This document shows positions 17,939-26,675 of a stretch of 64,000 bases of DNA, piece after piece. Positions within the stretch are counted from its first letter, which is position 1; each line of letters opens with the position of its first letter. The stretch spans positions 124,001 to 188,000 of the forward strand of contig NZ_JAJAPX010000006.1 in NCBI RefSeq assembly GCF_020523965.1, given 5' to 3'. Both the position numbers and the translations under genes were made by a program. Origin of the DNA: Neotamlana sargassicola (GTDB lineage Bacteria > Bacteroidota > Bacteroidia > Flavobacteriales > Flavobacteriaceae). The notes beneath the pieces are model-generated. The model saw nothing but the letters and a program-made list of their open reading frames with translations, was not told the origin of the DNA and ran no database searches.

Positions 17939-18580
17939 TTAGTTTTTATCCTCCAATAAAGGCACAAAACGAAATTCGCCAAACTCGTGTTGCTCAAATT
18001 CTTTGGGGCCTTTTCTAATAAACATTGTCATAATTTGCACATCATCTCCCACAGGAATTACTAACCTACCTCCTATTTTTAGTTGTCCTAAAAGCGGTTT
18101 AGGCACAAAAGGGGCTCCGGCAGTTACAATAATACTATCAAAAGGGGCTTCTTCTGGTAAACCTTTGTAGCCATCGCCAAAAATCAACTTTTTAGCACGA
18201 TAGCCTAGTTTAGGTAAAAATCTACTGGTTTTTTTAAACAACTCCTGTTGGCGTTCAATACTAAAAACACGAGCACCAAGTAAACATAATACCGCAGTTT
18301 GGTAACCACTACCTGTACCAATTTCTAAAACTTTATGTCCTGGTTCTATTTGCAACAATTCACTTTGAAAAGCTACGGTATAAGGTTGCGAAATAGTTTG
18401 GTCTGCAGCAATAGGAAACGCTTTATCTTGGTAAGCATGGTCTAAAAAACTAGAGTCCATAAACAAGTGGCGTGGTATTTTACCAATAGCCTGCAAAACT
18501 TTTTCGTTAGTAATGCCTTTGTTTTTTAACACATTAACAAGTTGTTGGCGTAAGCCTTGGTGTTTAAAAGTATCTTTCAA
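17939..18580 (-). CDS. pcm: Protein-L-isoaspartate O-methyltransferase
   Basis: 213 residues. The SAM-binding motif I is VLEIGTGSGYQTAVL, with the family-specific AFPIAADQTISQPYTVA upstream and VTAGAPFVPKPLLGQL downstream. It methylates isoaspartyl residues in aged proteins and so starts their repair. It converges with the MutS-like gene, 6 bases apart, with no clear terminator. Confidence 0.95.
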   Translation of the reverse strand: MKDTFKHQGLRQQLVNVLKNKGITNEKVLQAIGKIPRHLFMDSSFLDHAYQDKAFPIAADQTISQPYTVAFQSELLQIEPGHKVLEIGTGSGYQTAVLCLLGARVFSIERQQELFKKTSRFLPKLGYRAKKLIFGDGYKGLPEEAPFDSIIVTAGAPFVPKPLLGQLKIGGRLVIPVGDDVQIMTMFIRKGPKEFEQHEFGEFRFVPLLEDKN

Positions 18581-18714
18581 TTTTTGGGTGGGTTTAGTTT
18601 GCTAAAATTAATTAAACATTTTAAAGCTAAAAACTATTTACAAAGATTTTATTTTTAGCATTTATAATCCATAAAAAATCAATTTAAATCCCTAAATTCA
18701 ACCTTTAATTATGT

Positions 18715-18722
18715 TATTTTTG
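18715..18722 (+). promoter_or_regulatory. -7 element before the Gfo/Idh/MocA gene
   Basis: TATTTTTG, a perfect TAnnTTTG match, 18 bases before the ATG at 18741. Confidence 0.6.
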
Positions 18723-18740
18723 TTTAAAACGTAAAATATT

Positions 18741-19700
18741 ATGCTAAACGCCGGAGTACTTGGTGCTGGTCACCTTGGAAAAATTCATTTAAGACTATTA
18801 AATCAATCTAATAAATATAATCTTGTTGGTTTTTACGATGCCGACGAAGAAAACGGGAAAAAAGTAGAAGCCGAATTTGGATATAAATTCTTCCCAACTA
18901 TCGATGCTTTAATCGAGGCTGTTGATGTTGTAGATATTGTTACACCAACCTTATCACATTACGATTGCGCTAAACAAGCCATAGCTAAAGGCAAACACAT
19001 TTTTATTGAAAAACCAATTACAAACACTGTTGAAGAAGCAGAACATATTCGCGAGTTACTTGCCGAAAACAAATTACGTGGGCAAGTAGGACACGTTGAG
19101 CGTTTTAACCCTGCATTTTTAGCTGTAAAAGACGATATAAACTCACCAATGTTTATTGAAACGCACAGACTTGCAGAGTTTAACCCAAGAGGTACAGATG
19201 TTCCTGTGGTTTTAGATTTAATGATTCATGATATAGATATTGTTTTAAGCATTGTAAAATCTAAAGTTAAACATGTTTCGGCTAGTGGTGTTTCTGTTAT
19301 TAGCGACACACCAGATATTGCAAATGCTCGTTTAGAGTTTGAAAACGGTTGTGTAGCCAACTTAACAGCTAGCAGGATTTCACTTAAAAAAATGCGTAAA
19401 GCGCGATTTTTTCAAAAAGATGCTTACATTTCAGTCGATTTTTTAACCAAAAAATGTGAAGTTGTAAAAATGAAAGACGCTCCAGAATCCCCTGGTGATT
19501 TTGATATGATTTTGCAAAACGCAGAAGGTGTAAAAAAACAAATTTATTTTGATAACCCTGAAGTGTCTGACAACAATGCCATTTTAGATGAGCTTGAAAC
19601 CTTTGCCGATGCTATAAACAACAACACAACACCTGTAGTTACACTTCACGATGGTACAGAAGCGTTACGTGTTGCTAACCAAATTATAAACTGTTTTTAA
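18741..19700 (+). CDS. Gfo/Idh/MocA family oxidoreductase
   Basis: 319 residues. The N-terminal Rossmann fold has GAGHLGKIH (8-16), IVTPTLSH and the diagnostic EKPITNT; the C-terminal alpha/beta domain follows. This is an NAD(P)-dependent dehydrogenase of sugar-like or biliverdin-like substrates. The same gene commonly precedes the 3-hydroxybutyryl-CoA dehydrogenase gene in Flavobacteriaceae, and the gap here is 3 bases. The substrate is not known. Confidence 0.88.
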   Translation: MLNAGVLGAGHLGKIHLRLLNQSNKYNLVGFYDADEENGKKVEAEFGYKFFPTIDALIEAVDVVDIVTPTLSHYDCAKQAIAKGKHIFIEKPITNTVEEAEHIRELLAENKLRGQVGHVERFNPAFLAVKDDINSPMFIETHRLAEFNPRGTDVPVVLDLMIHDIDIVLSIVKSKVKHVSASGVSVISDTPDIANARLEFENGCVANLTASRISLKKMRKARFFQKDAYISVDFLTKKCEVVKMKDAPESPGDFDMILQNAEGVKKQIYFDNPEVSDNNAILDELETFADAINNNTTPVVTLHDGTEALRVANQIINCF

Positions 19701-19703
19701 AAC

Positions 19704-20591
19704 ATGAAAAACATTGCTGTAATTGGAGCGGGCACCATGGGAAATGGTATTGCGCATACTTTTGCGCAATTTGGTTTTAAAGTAAATTTAATTGATATTA
19801 ATGATGATGCTTTAAAATCGGGCTTAAACACCATTTTAAAAAACCTAGATAGGCAATTAGCCAAGGATAAAATATCTGAAGCCGATAAAACTAAAACTTT
19901 ATCTAATATTTCGAGTTTTACAAATATTGAAGAAGGTGTAAAGCAAACCGATTTGGTTATAGAAGCGGCCACCGAAAATCTCGATTTAAAACTTGAAATT
20001 TTTAAACAACTTGATACTTTTTGTTCATCTGAAACTATTTTAGCAACAAACACCTCTTCTATTTCCATTACGCAAATAGCAGCGATAACCAATAGAGCCG
20101 ATAAAGTTATTGGCATGCATTTTATGAATCCGGTACCTATAATGCCATTGGTTGAAGTAATTCGCGGTTACAATACCAGCAATTCGGTTTGCCAAACCAT
20201 AATGGAATTATCGAAAACTTTAGGTAAAACACCTGTTGAAGTTAACGATTACCCGGGTTTTGTTGCCAATCGTATTTTAATGCCCATGCTTAATGAAGCC
20301 ATTGAAACACTTTACAACGGTGTTGCTGGCGTTACAGAAATAGATACTGTTATGAAACTAGGAATGGCGCACCCAATGGGACCATTACAGTTAGCCGATT
20401 TTATTGGTTTAGATGTTTGTTTATCTATTTTAAACGTTATGTACACTGGCTTTAAAAATCCTAAATATGCACCTTGTCCATTATTAGTTAATATGGTTAA
20501 CGCAGGAAAACTGGGTGTAAAATCTGGCGAAGGCTTTTATGATTATTCCGAAGGAAAAAAAGCCGAAAAAATCTCAAAACAATTTAGTTAA
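19704..20591 (+). CDS. hbd: 3-Hydroxybutyryl-CoA dehydrogenase
   Basis: 295 residues. NAD-binding GAGTMGNGIAH is at 7-17, TNTSSISITQIA and HFMNPVPIMPLVEVI mark the 3-hydroxyacyl-CoA dehydrogenase family, with NDYPGFVANRILMPMLNEA and a catalytic His-Glu pair in this region. It interconverts acetoacetyl-CoA and 3-hydroxybutyryl-CoA, next to the thiolase reaction (gene at 3164). Its TAA overlaps the ATG of yggS by one base, so the two are coupled. Confidence 0.94.
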   Translation: MKNIAVIGAGTMGNGIAHTFAQFGFKVNLIDINDDALKSGLNTILKNLDRQLAKDKISEADKTKTLSNISSFTNIEEGVKQTDLVIEAATENLDLKLEIFKQLDTFCSSETILATNTSSISITQIAAITNRADKVIGMHFMNPVPIMPLVEVIRGYNTSNSVCQTIMELSKTLGKTPVEVNDYPGFVANRILMPMLNEAIETLYNGVAGVTEIDTVMKLGMAHPMGPLQLADFIGLDVCLSILNVMYTGFKNPKYAPCPLLVNMVNAGKLGVKSGEGFYDYSEGKKAEKISKQFS

Positions 20592-21259
20592 TGTATATTA
20601 CCCAGAATTTAAATACCATAAAAAACACTTTACCCGAACATGTAACTTTAGTTGCTGTATCTAAAACAAAACCTGTAAGCGATATTATGGAAGCCTACAA
20701 TGCCGGACAACGCATATTTGGTGAAAATAAAATACAAGAAATGGCAGAAAAGTATGAACAAATGCCAAAAGATATCGAGTGGCACATGATTGGGCACGTA
20801 CAACGAAATAAAGTGAAATACATGGCCAGTTTTGTAAGTTTAATACACGGTGTAGATAATTTTAAGTTACTTAACGAAATTAACAAACAAGCACTTAAAC
20901 ACGACCGAGTTATCAACTGTTTGCTTCAAATAAAAATTGCTGAAGAAGACAGCAAATTTGGAATGACAGCCAACGAAGCTTCAGAGATACTACAATCAGA
21001 AACATTTTCAGAATTAAAATACATAAATATTGTTGGTGTTATGGGAATGGCAACATTTACTGATAATGAACAACAAATTGAAAACGAATTTAAATATCTT
21101 AAAACAACTTTTAACGAGTTACAAAAACTAAATACTGAAAACTGCAAACTAAATACAATCTCCATGGGCATGAGTGGAGACTACGAATTAGCTATAAAAT
21201 GCGGCAGTAATATGGTTCGCGTTGGAAGTAGTATATTTGGTAGTAGAAATTATATTTAA
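20591..21259 (+). CDS. yggS: YggS/PLPBP family pyridoxal phosphate-binding protein
   Basis: 222 residues. It has a TIM-barrel of the YggS (PLPBP) family with the PLP lysine in LVAVSKTKP, then GENKIQEM, WHMIGHVQRNKVK and a C-terminal ISMGMSGDYELAIKCGSNMVRVGSSIFG. It regulates the pool of free PLP. The ATG overlaps the hbd stop. Downstream is a stretch of low-complexity DNA with the heptamer array. Confidence 0.95.
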   Translation: MYITQNLNTIKNTLPEHVTLVAVSKTKPVSDIMEAYNAGQRIFGENKIQEMAEKYEQMPKDIEWHMIGHVQRNKVKYMASFVSLIHGVDNFKLLNEINKQALKHDRVINCLLQIKIAEEDSKFGMTANEASEILQSETFSELKYINIVGVMGMATFTDNEQQIENEFKYLKTTFNELQKLNTENCKLNTISMGMSGDYELAIKCGSNMVRVGSSIFGSRNYI

Positions 21260-21327
21260 GTCAACGAACACTGTTAAGACACCTACAGTCAACAAAAAAC
21301 CATAAACTAAAAACAAACAACAAAATC

Positions 21328-21378
21328 ACTTTTAACTTTTAACTTTTAACTTTTAACTTTTAACTTTTAACTTTTAAC
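21328..21378 (+). repeat. Seven-copy tandem repeat of ACTTTTA
   Basis: Seven perfect copies of a 7-bp unit (21328-21376) plus two bases of an eighth lie just before the exonuclease gene. Each junction contains TAACTTTT, one mismatch from the -7 promoter element TAnnTTTG. The array holds TAA in every frame, so it is not translated. Confidence 0.95.
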
Positions 21379-21380
21379 AA

Positions 21381-22742
21381 ATCTACGCAATACTCGACAT
21401 AGAAACCACTGGCGGTAAGTACAACGAAGAAGGCATTACAGAAATAGCCATTTACAAATATGATGGGCATGAAGTGGTCGATCAATTTATAAGTTTAATA
21501 AACCCCGAACGCGAAATTCAGCCCTTTGTGGTTAATTTAACAGGAATAAATAGCAACATGCTGCGCAATGCTCCTAAGTTTTACGAGGTTGCAAAACGTA
21601 TTGTAGAAATTACTGATGATTGCATTATTGTTGCGCACAATGCGAAATTCGATTACAGAATTTTACAAACCGAATTCCGTCGATTAGGTTTTGAATACGA
21701 GCGTAAATCGTTATGTACCGTAGAGCTTTCAAAATATTTAATTCCAGATTTACCGTCATACAGTTTAGGGAAATTAGTGCGTTCGTTGGGTATTCCTGTA
21801 ACCGATAGGCACAGAGCTTCTGGTGATGCTTTGGCTACGGTTAAGCTATTTAAATTATTGTTAAGCAAGGATTCAGAAAAAAAAATAATTCAAGAATCGG
21901 TAAGACAAAACCCCAAACACCAATTAGAGCCAAGGCATTTAGATATTTTAAGTCAACTACCATCAATCACCGGAGTTTATTACATACATAATACCGATGG
22001 CGAAATTATATACATTGGTAAAAGCAACAACATAAAAAAACGAATTAATCAGCATTTCACAGGAACAAATCCAAAATCTAAAAAAATACAATCTAAAGTT
22101 TACACAGTAACCTATGAAGCTACAGGTAGCGAACTCGTTGCTTTACTAAAAGAAAGTGAAGAAATAAAACGAGTTAAACCTATTTTAAACAGGCAATTAA
22201 GACGCTCAATTTTTACACACGCATTGTATAGCTTTAAAGATGAAAACGGTTATATTAATTTAAAGATTGATATAGCCGATGGGCGTAAAAAACCAATAAC
22301 AACTTTTACCAACAGACAAAGCGGAAAAAGTTTTTTAACCAAAGCGGTTGAAGATTATTCACTTTGCCAAAAGTTAGCGGGTTTATATAACACAAAATCT
22401 AGTTGTTTTAATTACGAAATTAAAGCCTGTGAAGGTGCTTGTATTCAAAAAGAATCTCCAGAAAGTTACAATAAACGTGTCATGGCTTTAATTGATAAAA
22501 ATAGCTACACCAATAAAAACATGGTAATTATAGATAGAGGTCGAGATGTAGATGAGCGCAGTGCTATTTTAATTGAAAACGGTGTTTTTAAAGGCTTAGG
22601 GTTCTTCAACTTAAATTATCAAATTAACAATATTGAAGTGTTAGAATCTATTATAACACCAATGCAAAATAATAGAGATACACAGCATATAATTCAAAGT
22701 TATATCCGTAAAAATAAACGCTTAAAAATTATTACCCTTTAA
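21381..22742 (+). CDS. DnaQ-like exonuclease fused to a GIY-YIG (UvrC/Cho-type) nuclease
   Basis: About 453 residues if read from ATC at 21381. The DEDDh exonuclease domain opens with YAILDIETTGG (Asp6, Glu8) and continues with HNAKFD (near 86-91) and HRASGDA (144-149). A GIY-YIG domain follows (GVYYIH at 198, then IIYIGKSNN). Cysteines 329, 342, 350 and 354 are spaced x12-x7-x3, close to the UvrC Fe-S site. The family is a known Bacteroidota fusion, presumed to act in DNA repair. No ATG, GTG or TTG precedes the catalytic motif after the last stop; starting at GTG 21474 would remove Asp6 and Glu8. Confidence 0.85.
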   Translation: MYAILDIETTGGKYNEEGITEIAIYKYDGHEVVDQFISLINPEREIQPFVVNLTGINSNMLRNAPKFYEVAKRIVEITDDCIIVAHNAKFDYRILQTEFRRLGFEYERKSLCTVELSKYLIPDLPSYSLGKLVRSLGIPVTDRHRASGDALATVKLFKLLLSKDSEKKIIQESVRQNPKHQLEPRHLDILSQLPSITGVYYIHNTDGEIIYIGKSNNIKKRINQHFTGTNPKSKKIQSKVYTVTYEATGSELVALLKESEEIKRVKPILNRQLRRSIFTHALYSFKDENGYINLKIDIADGRKKPITTFTNRQSGKSFLTKAVEDYSLCQKLAGLYNTKSSCFNYEIKACEGACIQKESPESYNKRVMALIDKNSYTNKNMVIIDRGRDVDERSAILIENGVFKGLGFFNLNYQINNIEVLESIITPMQNNRDTQHIIQSYIRKNKRLKIITL

Positions 22743-22751
22743 CGTAAAAAC

Positions 22752-24713
22752 ATGAACAAAACTTTACTACTACTAGCTTTCTTAAGCTATTTTGCTTTGT
22801 CTGCCCAAACATTTAATTCTACAGACCTACGTGTTACCAAAGACGATTTAACTTTAAACACTTACGAGAAAGACTCTACTGCCAATGCCTTAGTACTTTA
22901 CGAGCAAGGTAATAGCTATTTTCATAAACATGATCATGTTTTAATTACAGAAGAAAAACATAAAGTTAAAATTTTAAAAAATGAAGGGTTCGAAAAAGCA
23001 ATCATCGAAATTTATTTATACAAAAATAATTCTGGCACATCAAAAGAAGAAATTAAAGATATTATTGCCACAACTTACAATTTAGAAAACAACGAATTAA
23101 TCACCTCTAAATTAGATAAAAACAACATTTTCACAGAAAAGTATAACGACAATTACAGCATTATAAAATTTACACTGCCCAATGTAAAACCCGGTTCGGT
23201 AATTACTTATAGTTATACATTAATGTCTCCGTTTATGTGGAATTATAAAGATTGGGAATTTCAAAGCGATATACCAAAACTTTACAGCGAATATAGAGCC
23301 AGCATACCAGGTAATTGGTTGTACCATAAAAAGCTTATTGGTACAGAAAAATTTGTAATCAATAATTCCGAAATTAAAAAAAACTGCTTAACTAGTTTTA
23401 ATGGTGGTAAGGCAGATTGCGAAGAAAGTATCTATGCCATGAAAGATATACCCGCTTTTATTGAAGAAGATTACATGACCTCGGAGCGCAACTACTTAGC
23501 CCGAATAGATTATACCTTAAAAACCTTTAAATCCATGGATGGCATAGTAAAAAACTATACCAAAACGTGGAAAGATGTTGATAAAGAATTTAAAACAGAA
23601 AACGGCATTGGCCGTCAACTTCGAAAAAAAATCGATTTTGAAACACTTTTAAGCCCAGAAATTATAAACAACAAAGATGCCTTAGAAAAAGCGAAAGCCA
23701 TTTATAATTATGTACAAAATAATTATACCTGGAATGGCGACTACAAACTTTTTTCAGACTTTACAATTAAAGAGCTTACCAAAACAAAAACCGGTAATGT
23801 TTCTGCTATAAATATTTTGCTTCATAATTTGTTAAATCAAACCGGAGTAAGTGTAAAACCCGTTTTACTTTCTACAAGACCAAACGGCTATCCTACAAAA
23901 ATTTTTCCTGTAATAGACGATTTTAACTACCTTATAGTAAAAGCAACAATTAATGGTAAAGATTATTTATTAGATGCCACAAATAAGTTTTTAGCATTCG
24001 GCGAATTACCATACAAATGCTTAAATTATTTTGGTAGACAATTAGACTTTAAAGAAGGTAGCCAATGGATAGATATTGAACCACAGTCGCTATCTAGAAT
24101 AATTTACATGGCAAACGCAACTATAAACGAAAATGATGAAATTACGGGTACAGTAACAGACAAACTTACTGGATATGATGCCTATTTTAAAAGAAAATCA
24201 TATTTTGAAAATCCAGAAGAATACGTAGACGAGCTTATAAACAACACACCATTTATAGATATTTACAACCACGAATCGAGCACAACTAAAAAAACAGAAA
24301 ACTCATTTTCTGAAACTTACAATTTCGAATATACCATAGACGATAACATCAATTTAATTTACCTAAACCCTTTTATTGTTAAGTTTTTTAAAGAAAACCC
24401 TTTTAAACTTCAAGAACGCACCTACCCCGTAGAGCTTGGCTACAAAAGAAACTATTTATACAATTATGTTATCGATTTAAACAATAAATATAAGGTGCAA
24501 GAATTACCAAAACCTACGGGAATTGTTTTACCTAACAATGCTGGCGACTTTTCATTTTCAACACAGCAGTTAGGTACAAAAGTTATCGTAAATTTTAAAC
24601 TCAGCTTAAAATCAGTTATTTACCCAACTGAATATTACCCGTACTTGAAAGAATTTATGAGTAAAGTAGTCGATATTCAAAAAAATTCCATAATTGTACT
24701 AAGTAAAAATTAA
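22752..24713 (+). CDS. DUF3857 / transglutaminase-like exported protein
   Basis: 653 residues. A signal peptide (1-18, ALSAQ-TF) is followed by a DUF3857 beta domain (about 45-230) and a transglutaminase-like core (about 300-400, with AIYNYVQNNYTW). A C-terminal beta domain then ends at 653. In the core the usual catalytic Cys position reads ISAINILLHNLL-like (SAINILLH), without Cys, so enzyme activity is doubtful; DUF3857 proteins of this group are mostly uncharacterised. It starts 9 bases after the exonuclease gene. Confidence 0.85.
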   Translation: MNKTLLLLAFLSYFALSAQTFNSTDLRVTKDDLTLNTYEKDSTANALVLYEQGNSYFHKHDHVLITEEKHKVKILKNEGFEKAIIEIYLYKNNSGTSKEEIKDIIATTYNLENNELITSKLDKNNIFTEKYNDNYSIIKFTLPNVKPGSVITYSYTLMSPFMWNYKDWEFQSDIPKLYSEYRASIPGNWLYHKKLIGTEKFVINNSEIKKNCLTSFNGGKADCEESIYAMKDIPAFIEEDYMTSERNYLARIDYTLKTFKSMDGIVKNYTKTWKDVDKEFKTENGIGRQLRKKIDFETLLSPEIINNKDALEKAKAIYNYVQNNYTWNGDYKLFSDFTIKELTKTKTGNVSAINILLHNLLNQTGVSVKPVLLSTRPNGYPTKIFPVIDDFNYLIVKATINGKDYLLDATNKFLAFGELPYKCLNYFGRQLDFKEGSQWIDIEPQSLSRIIYMANATINENDEITGTVTDKLTGYDAYFKRKSYFENPEEYVDELINNTPFIDIYNHESSTTKKTENSFSETYNFEYTIDDNINLIYLNPFIVKFFKENPFKLQERTYPVELGYKRNYLYNYVIDLNNKYKVQELPKPTGIVLPNNAGDFSFSTQQLGTKVIVNFKLSLKSVIYPTEYYPYLKEFMSKVVDIQKNSIIVLSKN

Positions 24714-24729
24714 ATTTCTTTTTTTTAAG

Positions 24730-24737
24730 TACTTTTG
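24730..24737 (+). promoter_or_regulatory. -7 element before the K+ channel gene
   Basis: TACTTTTG, a perfect TAnnTTTG match, 5 bases before the ATG at 24743. If used, the message would be leaderless or almost so, as for smpB. Confidence 0.5.
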
Positions 24738-24742
24738 ATGGT

Positions 24743-25588
24743 ATGAGTAAAACCAAAAAAAACTGGAAGAAACAACTTCATGAAATTATTTATGAAGCCG
24801 ATACACCTGCCGGAAAACTATTCGATGTTGTACTTTTAATAGTTATTTTGGCAAGTATTCTATTGGTTATGCTCGAAAGTGTAAAAAGTATTGATAATAA
24901 ATATCACGACTTTTTAAACATATCAGAATGGGTAATCACCATTTTATTTACCATCGAATATATTGCCAGAATAATTACCGTAAACAAGCCAACTAAATAC
25001 ATTATTAGTTTTTACGGCATTATCGATTTTCTATCAACCATCCCAAAATACATTTCACTCTTTTTTGGTGGTATTCATGCGTTAGCAGCACTACGCGCAT
25101 TACGATTACTTCGCGTATTTCGCATATTAAAATTAGCACGCTATTTAGGCGCATCAAATAACTTAGTACGTGCCATAAAAGCCAGTAGAGCCAAAATCGC
25201 TGTATTTTTATTTGCCGTGTTAATCGTAGCCATAATTTTAGGCACCATTATGTACTTGGTCGAAGGCGAAGAAAACGGCTTTACAAACATACCTCGAAGC
25301 GTATATTGGTGCATTGTAACCCTAACAACCGTAGGTTTTGGCGATATTGCACCACAAACACCCTTAGGCCAGTTTTTAGCTTCATTAGTCATGATTTTGG
25401 GCTATGGCATAATAGCAGTGCCAACAGGTATAGTTTCAGCCGAATATTCAAATCAAAATAAAACCCCAAGTACAAACAATCCCACCCCGCAAGTACATTT
25501 AAACTCGCAATCGTGCGCCAACTGTTTAGCCAGTAAACACCAAGATGGCGCAAAATTTTGCCATAATTGCGGCCACCCATTACATTAA
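24743..25588 (+). CDS. Voltage-gated potassium channel with C-terminal zinc ribbon
   Basis: 281 residues. Four voltage-sensor helices include an Arg-rich S4 (RALRLLRVFRILKLARYL, 118-135); the pore has the K+ selectivity filter TVGFGD (196-201) between S5 and S6. The C-terminus has four cysteines (258, 261, 273, 276) as CxxC...CxxC, a small zinc ribbon. It is a KvAP-like tetrameric channel. The zinc ribbon tail is a known variant and may sense redox state or zinc; that is inference. Confidence 0.93.
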   Translation: MSKTKKNWKKQLHEIIYEADTPAGKLFDVVLLIVILASILLVMLESVKSIDNKYHDFLNISEWVITILFTIEYIARIITVNKPTKYIISFYGIIDFLSTIPKYISLFFGGIHALAALRALRLLRVFRILKLARYLGASNNLVRAIKASRAKIAVFLFAVLIVAIILGTIMYLVEGEENGFTNIPRSVYWCIVTLTTVGFGDIAPQTPLGQFLASLVMILGYGIIAVPTGIVSAEYSNQNKTPSTNNPTPQVHLNSQSCANCLASKHQDGAKFCHNCGHPLH

Positions 25589-25596
25589 AAAAACTA

Positions 25597-25680
25597 GGGC
25601 GTTACCACAAGGGTCGGGCTTTCGCTACTCGCTGCCTTCTGCGGCGGCGAGCTCAAACATGCCGCTCAATCCCTAACGCA
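25597..25680 (+). repeat. Structured intergenic repeat, copy 1
   Basis: About 84 bases opening GGGCGTTACC and closing AATCCCTAACGCA, so GCGTTA and TAACGC form a terminal inverted repeat. Inside are GGGTCGGGCTTTC and a hairpin CTCGCTGCC / GGCGGCGAG with one G-U pair. Related copies lie at 33591-33676 and, inverted, at 46351-46436. It sits between the channel stop and the miaA promoter. Confidence 0.85.
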
Positions 25681-25712
25681 GTAAAACCACTTAGTTAATC
25701 ATTACAAATAAC

Positions 25713-25742
25713 TTGTAAAATCGTTAATTCAAACTAAATTTG
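25713..25742 (+). promoter_or_regulatory. miaA promoter
   Basis: TTG (25713-25715), a 19-base spacer and TAAATTTG (25735-25742) give a full Bacteroidota promoter. The start site is expected near 25748, about 11 bases before the proposed ATT start of miaA. This argues that the coding region cannot begin much further upstream. Confidence 0.8.
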
Positions 25743-25758
25743 TAAAAAAATTAAAACT

Positions 25759-26673
25759 ATTAATACAAACCCTAAATATTTAATATCAATAGTTGGCCCA
25801 ACGGCAATAGGTAAAACTGCATTAAGCATAAAATTGGCCAATTATTTTAACACCGAAATTATTTCGGCAGACTCTAGGCAGTTCTTTAAAGAAATGCATA
25901 TAGGCACTGCTGCACCAACACCAGAAGAATTAGCAGCGGCTAAACATCACTTTATACATCATAAATCTATTCAAGATAATTACAGTGTAGGTGCTTTCGA
26001 GAAAGAAGCCATAAGTCGTTTAGAAAAATTGTTTACCAAACACAATGTTGTAATAATGGTTGGTGGTTCTGGTTTGTACGTGGATGCCGTAACAAAAGGT
26101 TTAGACTATTTCCCCGATGTAGATAAAAGCATCCGCGAAAAATTAAATAGCGACTTAGAAACCTTTGATCTAGAACACCTTCAAAATCAATTAAAACAAC
26201 TTGACGAAGCGTCATACAACACCATCGCTATCGATAATCCGCACCGTGTAATTCGCGCTTTAGAAGTTTGCATTGGTACAGGTAAACCCTATTCATCCTT
26301 TTTAAATAAAGAAAAAAACAGCCGAAACTTTAAAACCATAACCGTAGGTTTAACAGCCGACAGAGAAATAATTTACAACCGCATCAATAAACGCGTCGAT
26401 ATTATGGTTAACGAAGGCTTACTCGATGAAGTTAAAAATCTCATCTCGTTTAAACACCTAAACGGACTAAATACGGTTGGTTATAAAGAACTCTTTAATT
26501 ATTTCGATGGTACTTGGGAACTCGACTTTGCAGTTTCCGAAATAAAGAAAAATACACGTAGGTTTGCAAAACGACAACTTACATGGTTTAAACGAAACGA
26601 AAACACCCTTTGGTTCGACTACAAAACCGAATTAGATCATATAATAAAAACTATAAAAACAAATCTAAATTAA
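25759..26673 (+). CDS. miaA: tRNA dimethylallyltransferase MiaA
   Basis: About 304 residues from the ATT at 25759 (would read MNTNPKYLISIVG). The P-loop GPTAIGKT is at 13-20, followed by ISADSRQFF, MVGGSGLYVDAV, and the tail KKNTRRFAKRQLTWFKR. The enzyme adds dimethylallyl to A37 of tRNAs reading UNN codons. The frame opens after TAA at 25735 and holds no ATG, GTG or TTG before the P-loop; the first standard start codon, TTG at 25834, lies beyond it. An AUU start is the simplest reading. ppnP follows within 2 bases. Confidence 0.9.
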   Translation: MNTNPKYLISIVGPTAIGKTALSIKLANYFNTEIISADSRQFFKEMHIGTAAPTPEELAAAKHHFIHHKSIQDNYSVGAFEKEAISRLEKLFTKHNVVIMVGGSGLYVDAVTKGLDYFPDVDKSIREKLNSDLETFDLEHLQNQLKQLDEASYNTIAIDNPHRVIRALEVCIGTGKPYSSFLNKEKNSRNFKTITVGLTADREIIYNRINKRVDIMVNEGLLDEVKNLISFKHLNGLNTVGYKELFNYFDGTWELDFAVSEIKKNTRRFAKRQLTWFKRNENTLWFDYKTELDHIIKTIKTNLN

Positions 26674-26675
26674 CA

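Noticed and set aside
21328-21378. CRISPR array
   Set aside because: The unit is 7 bp with no spacers and no cas genes.
25597-25680. Integron attC-like site
   Set aside because: attC sites read TAAC...GTTA from outside in; here the ends are GTTA...TAAC, the opposite order, and no integrase is near.
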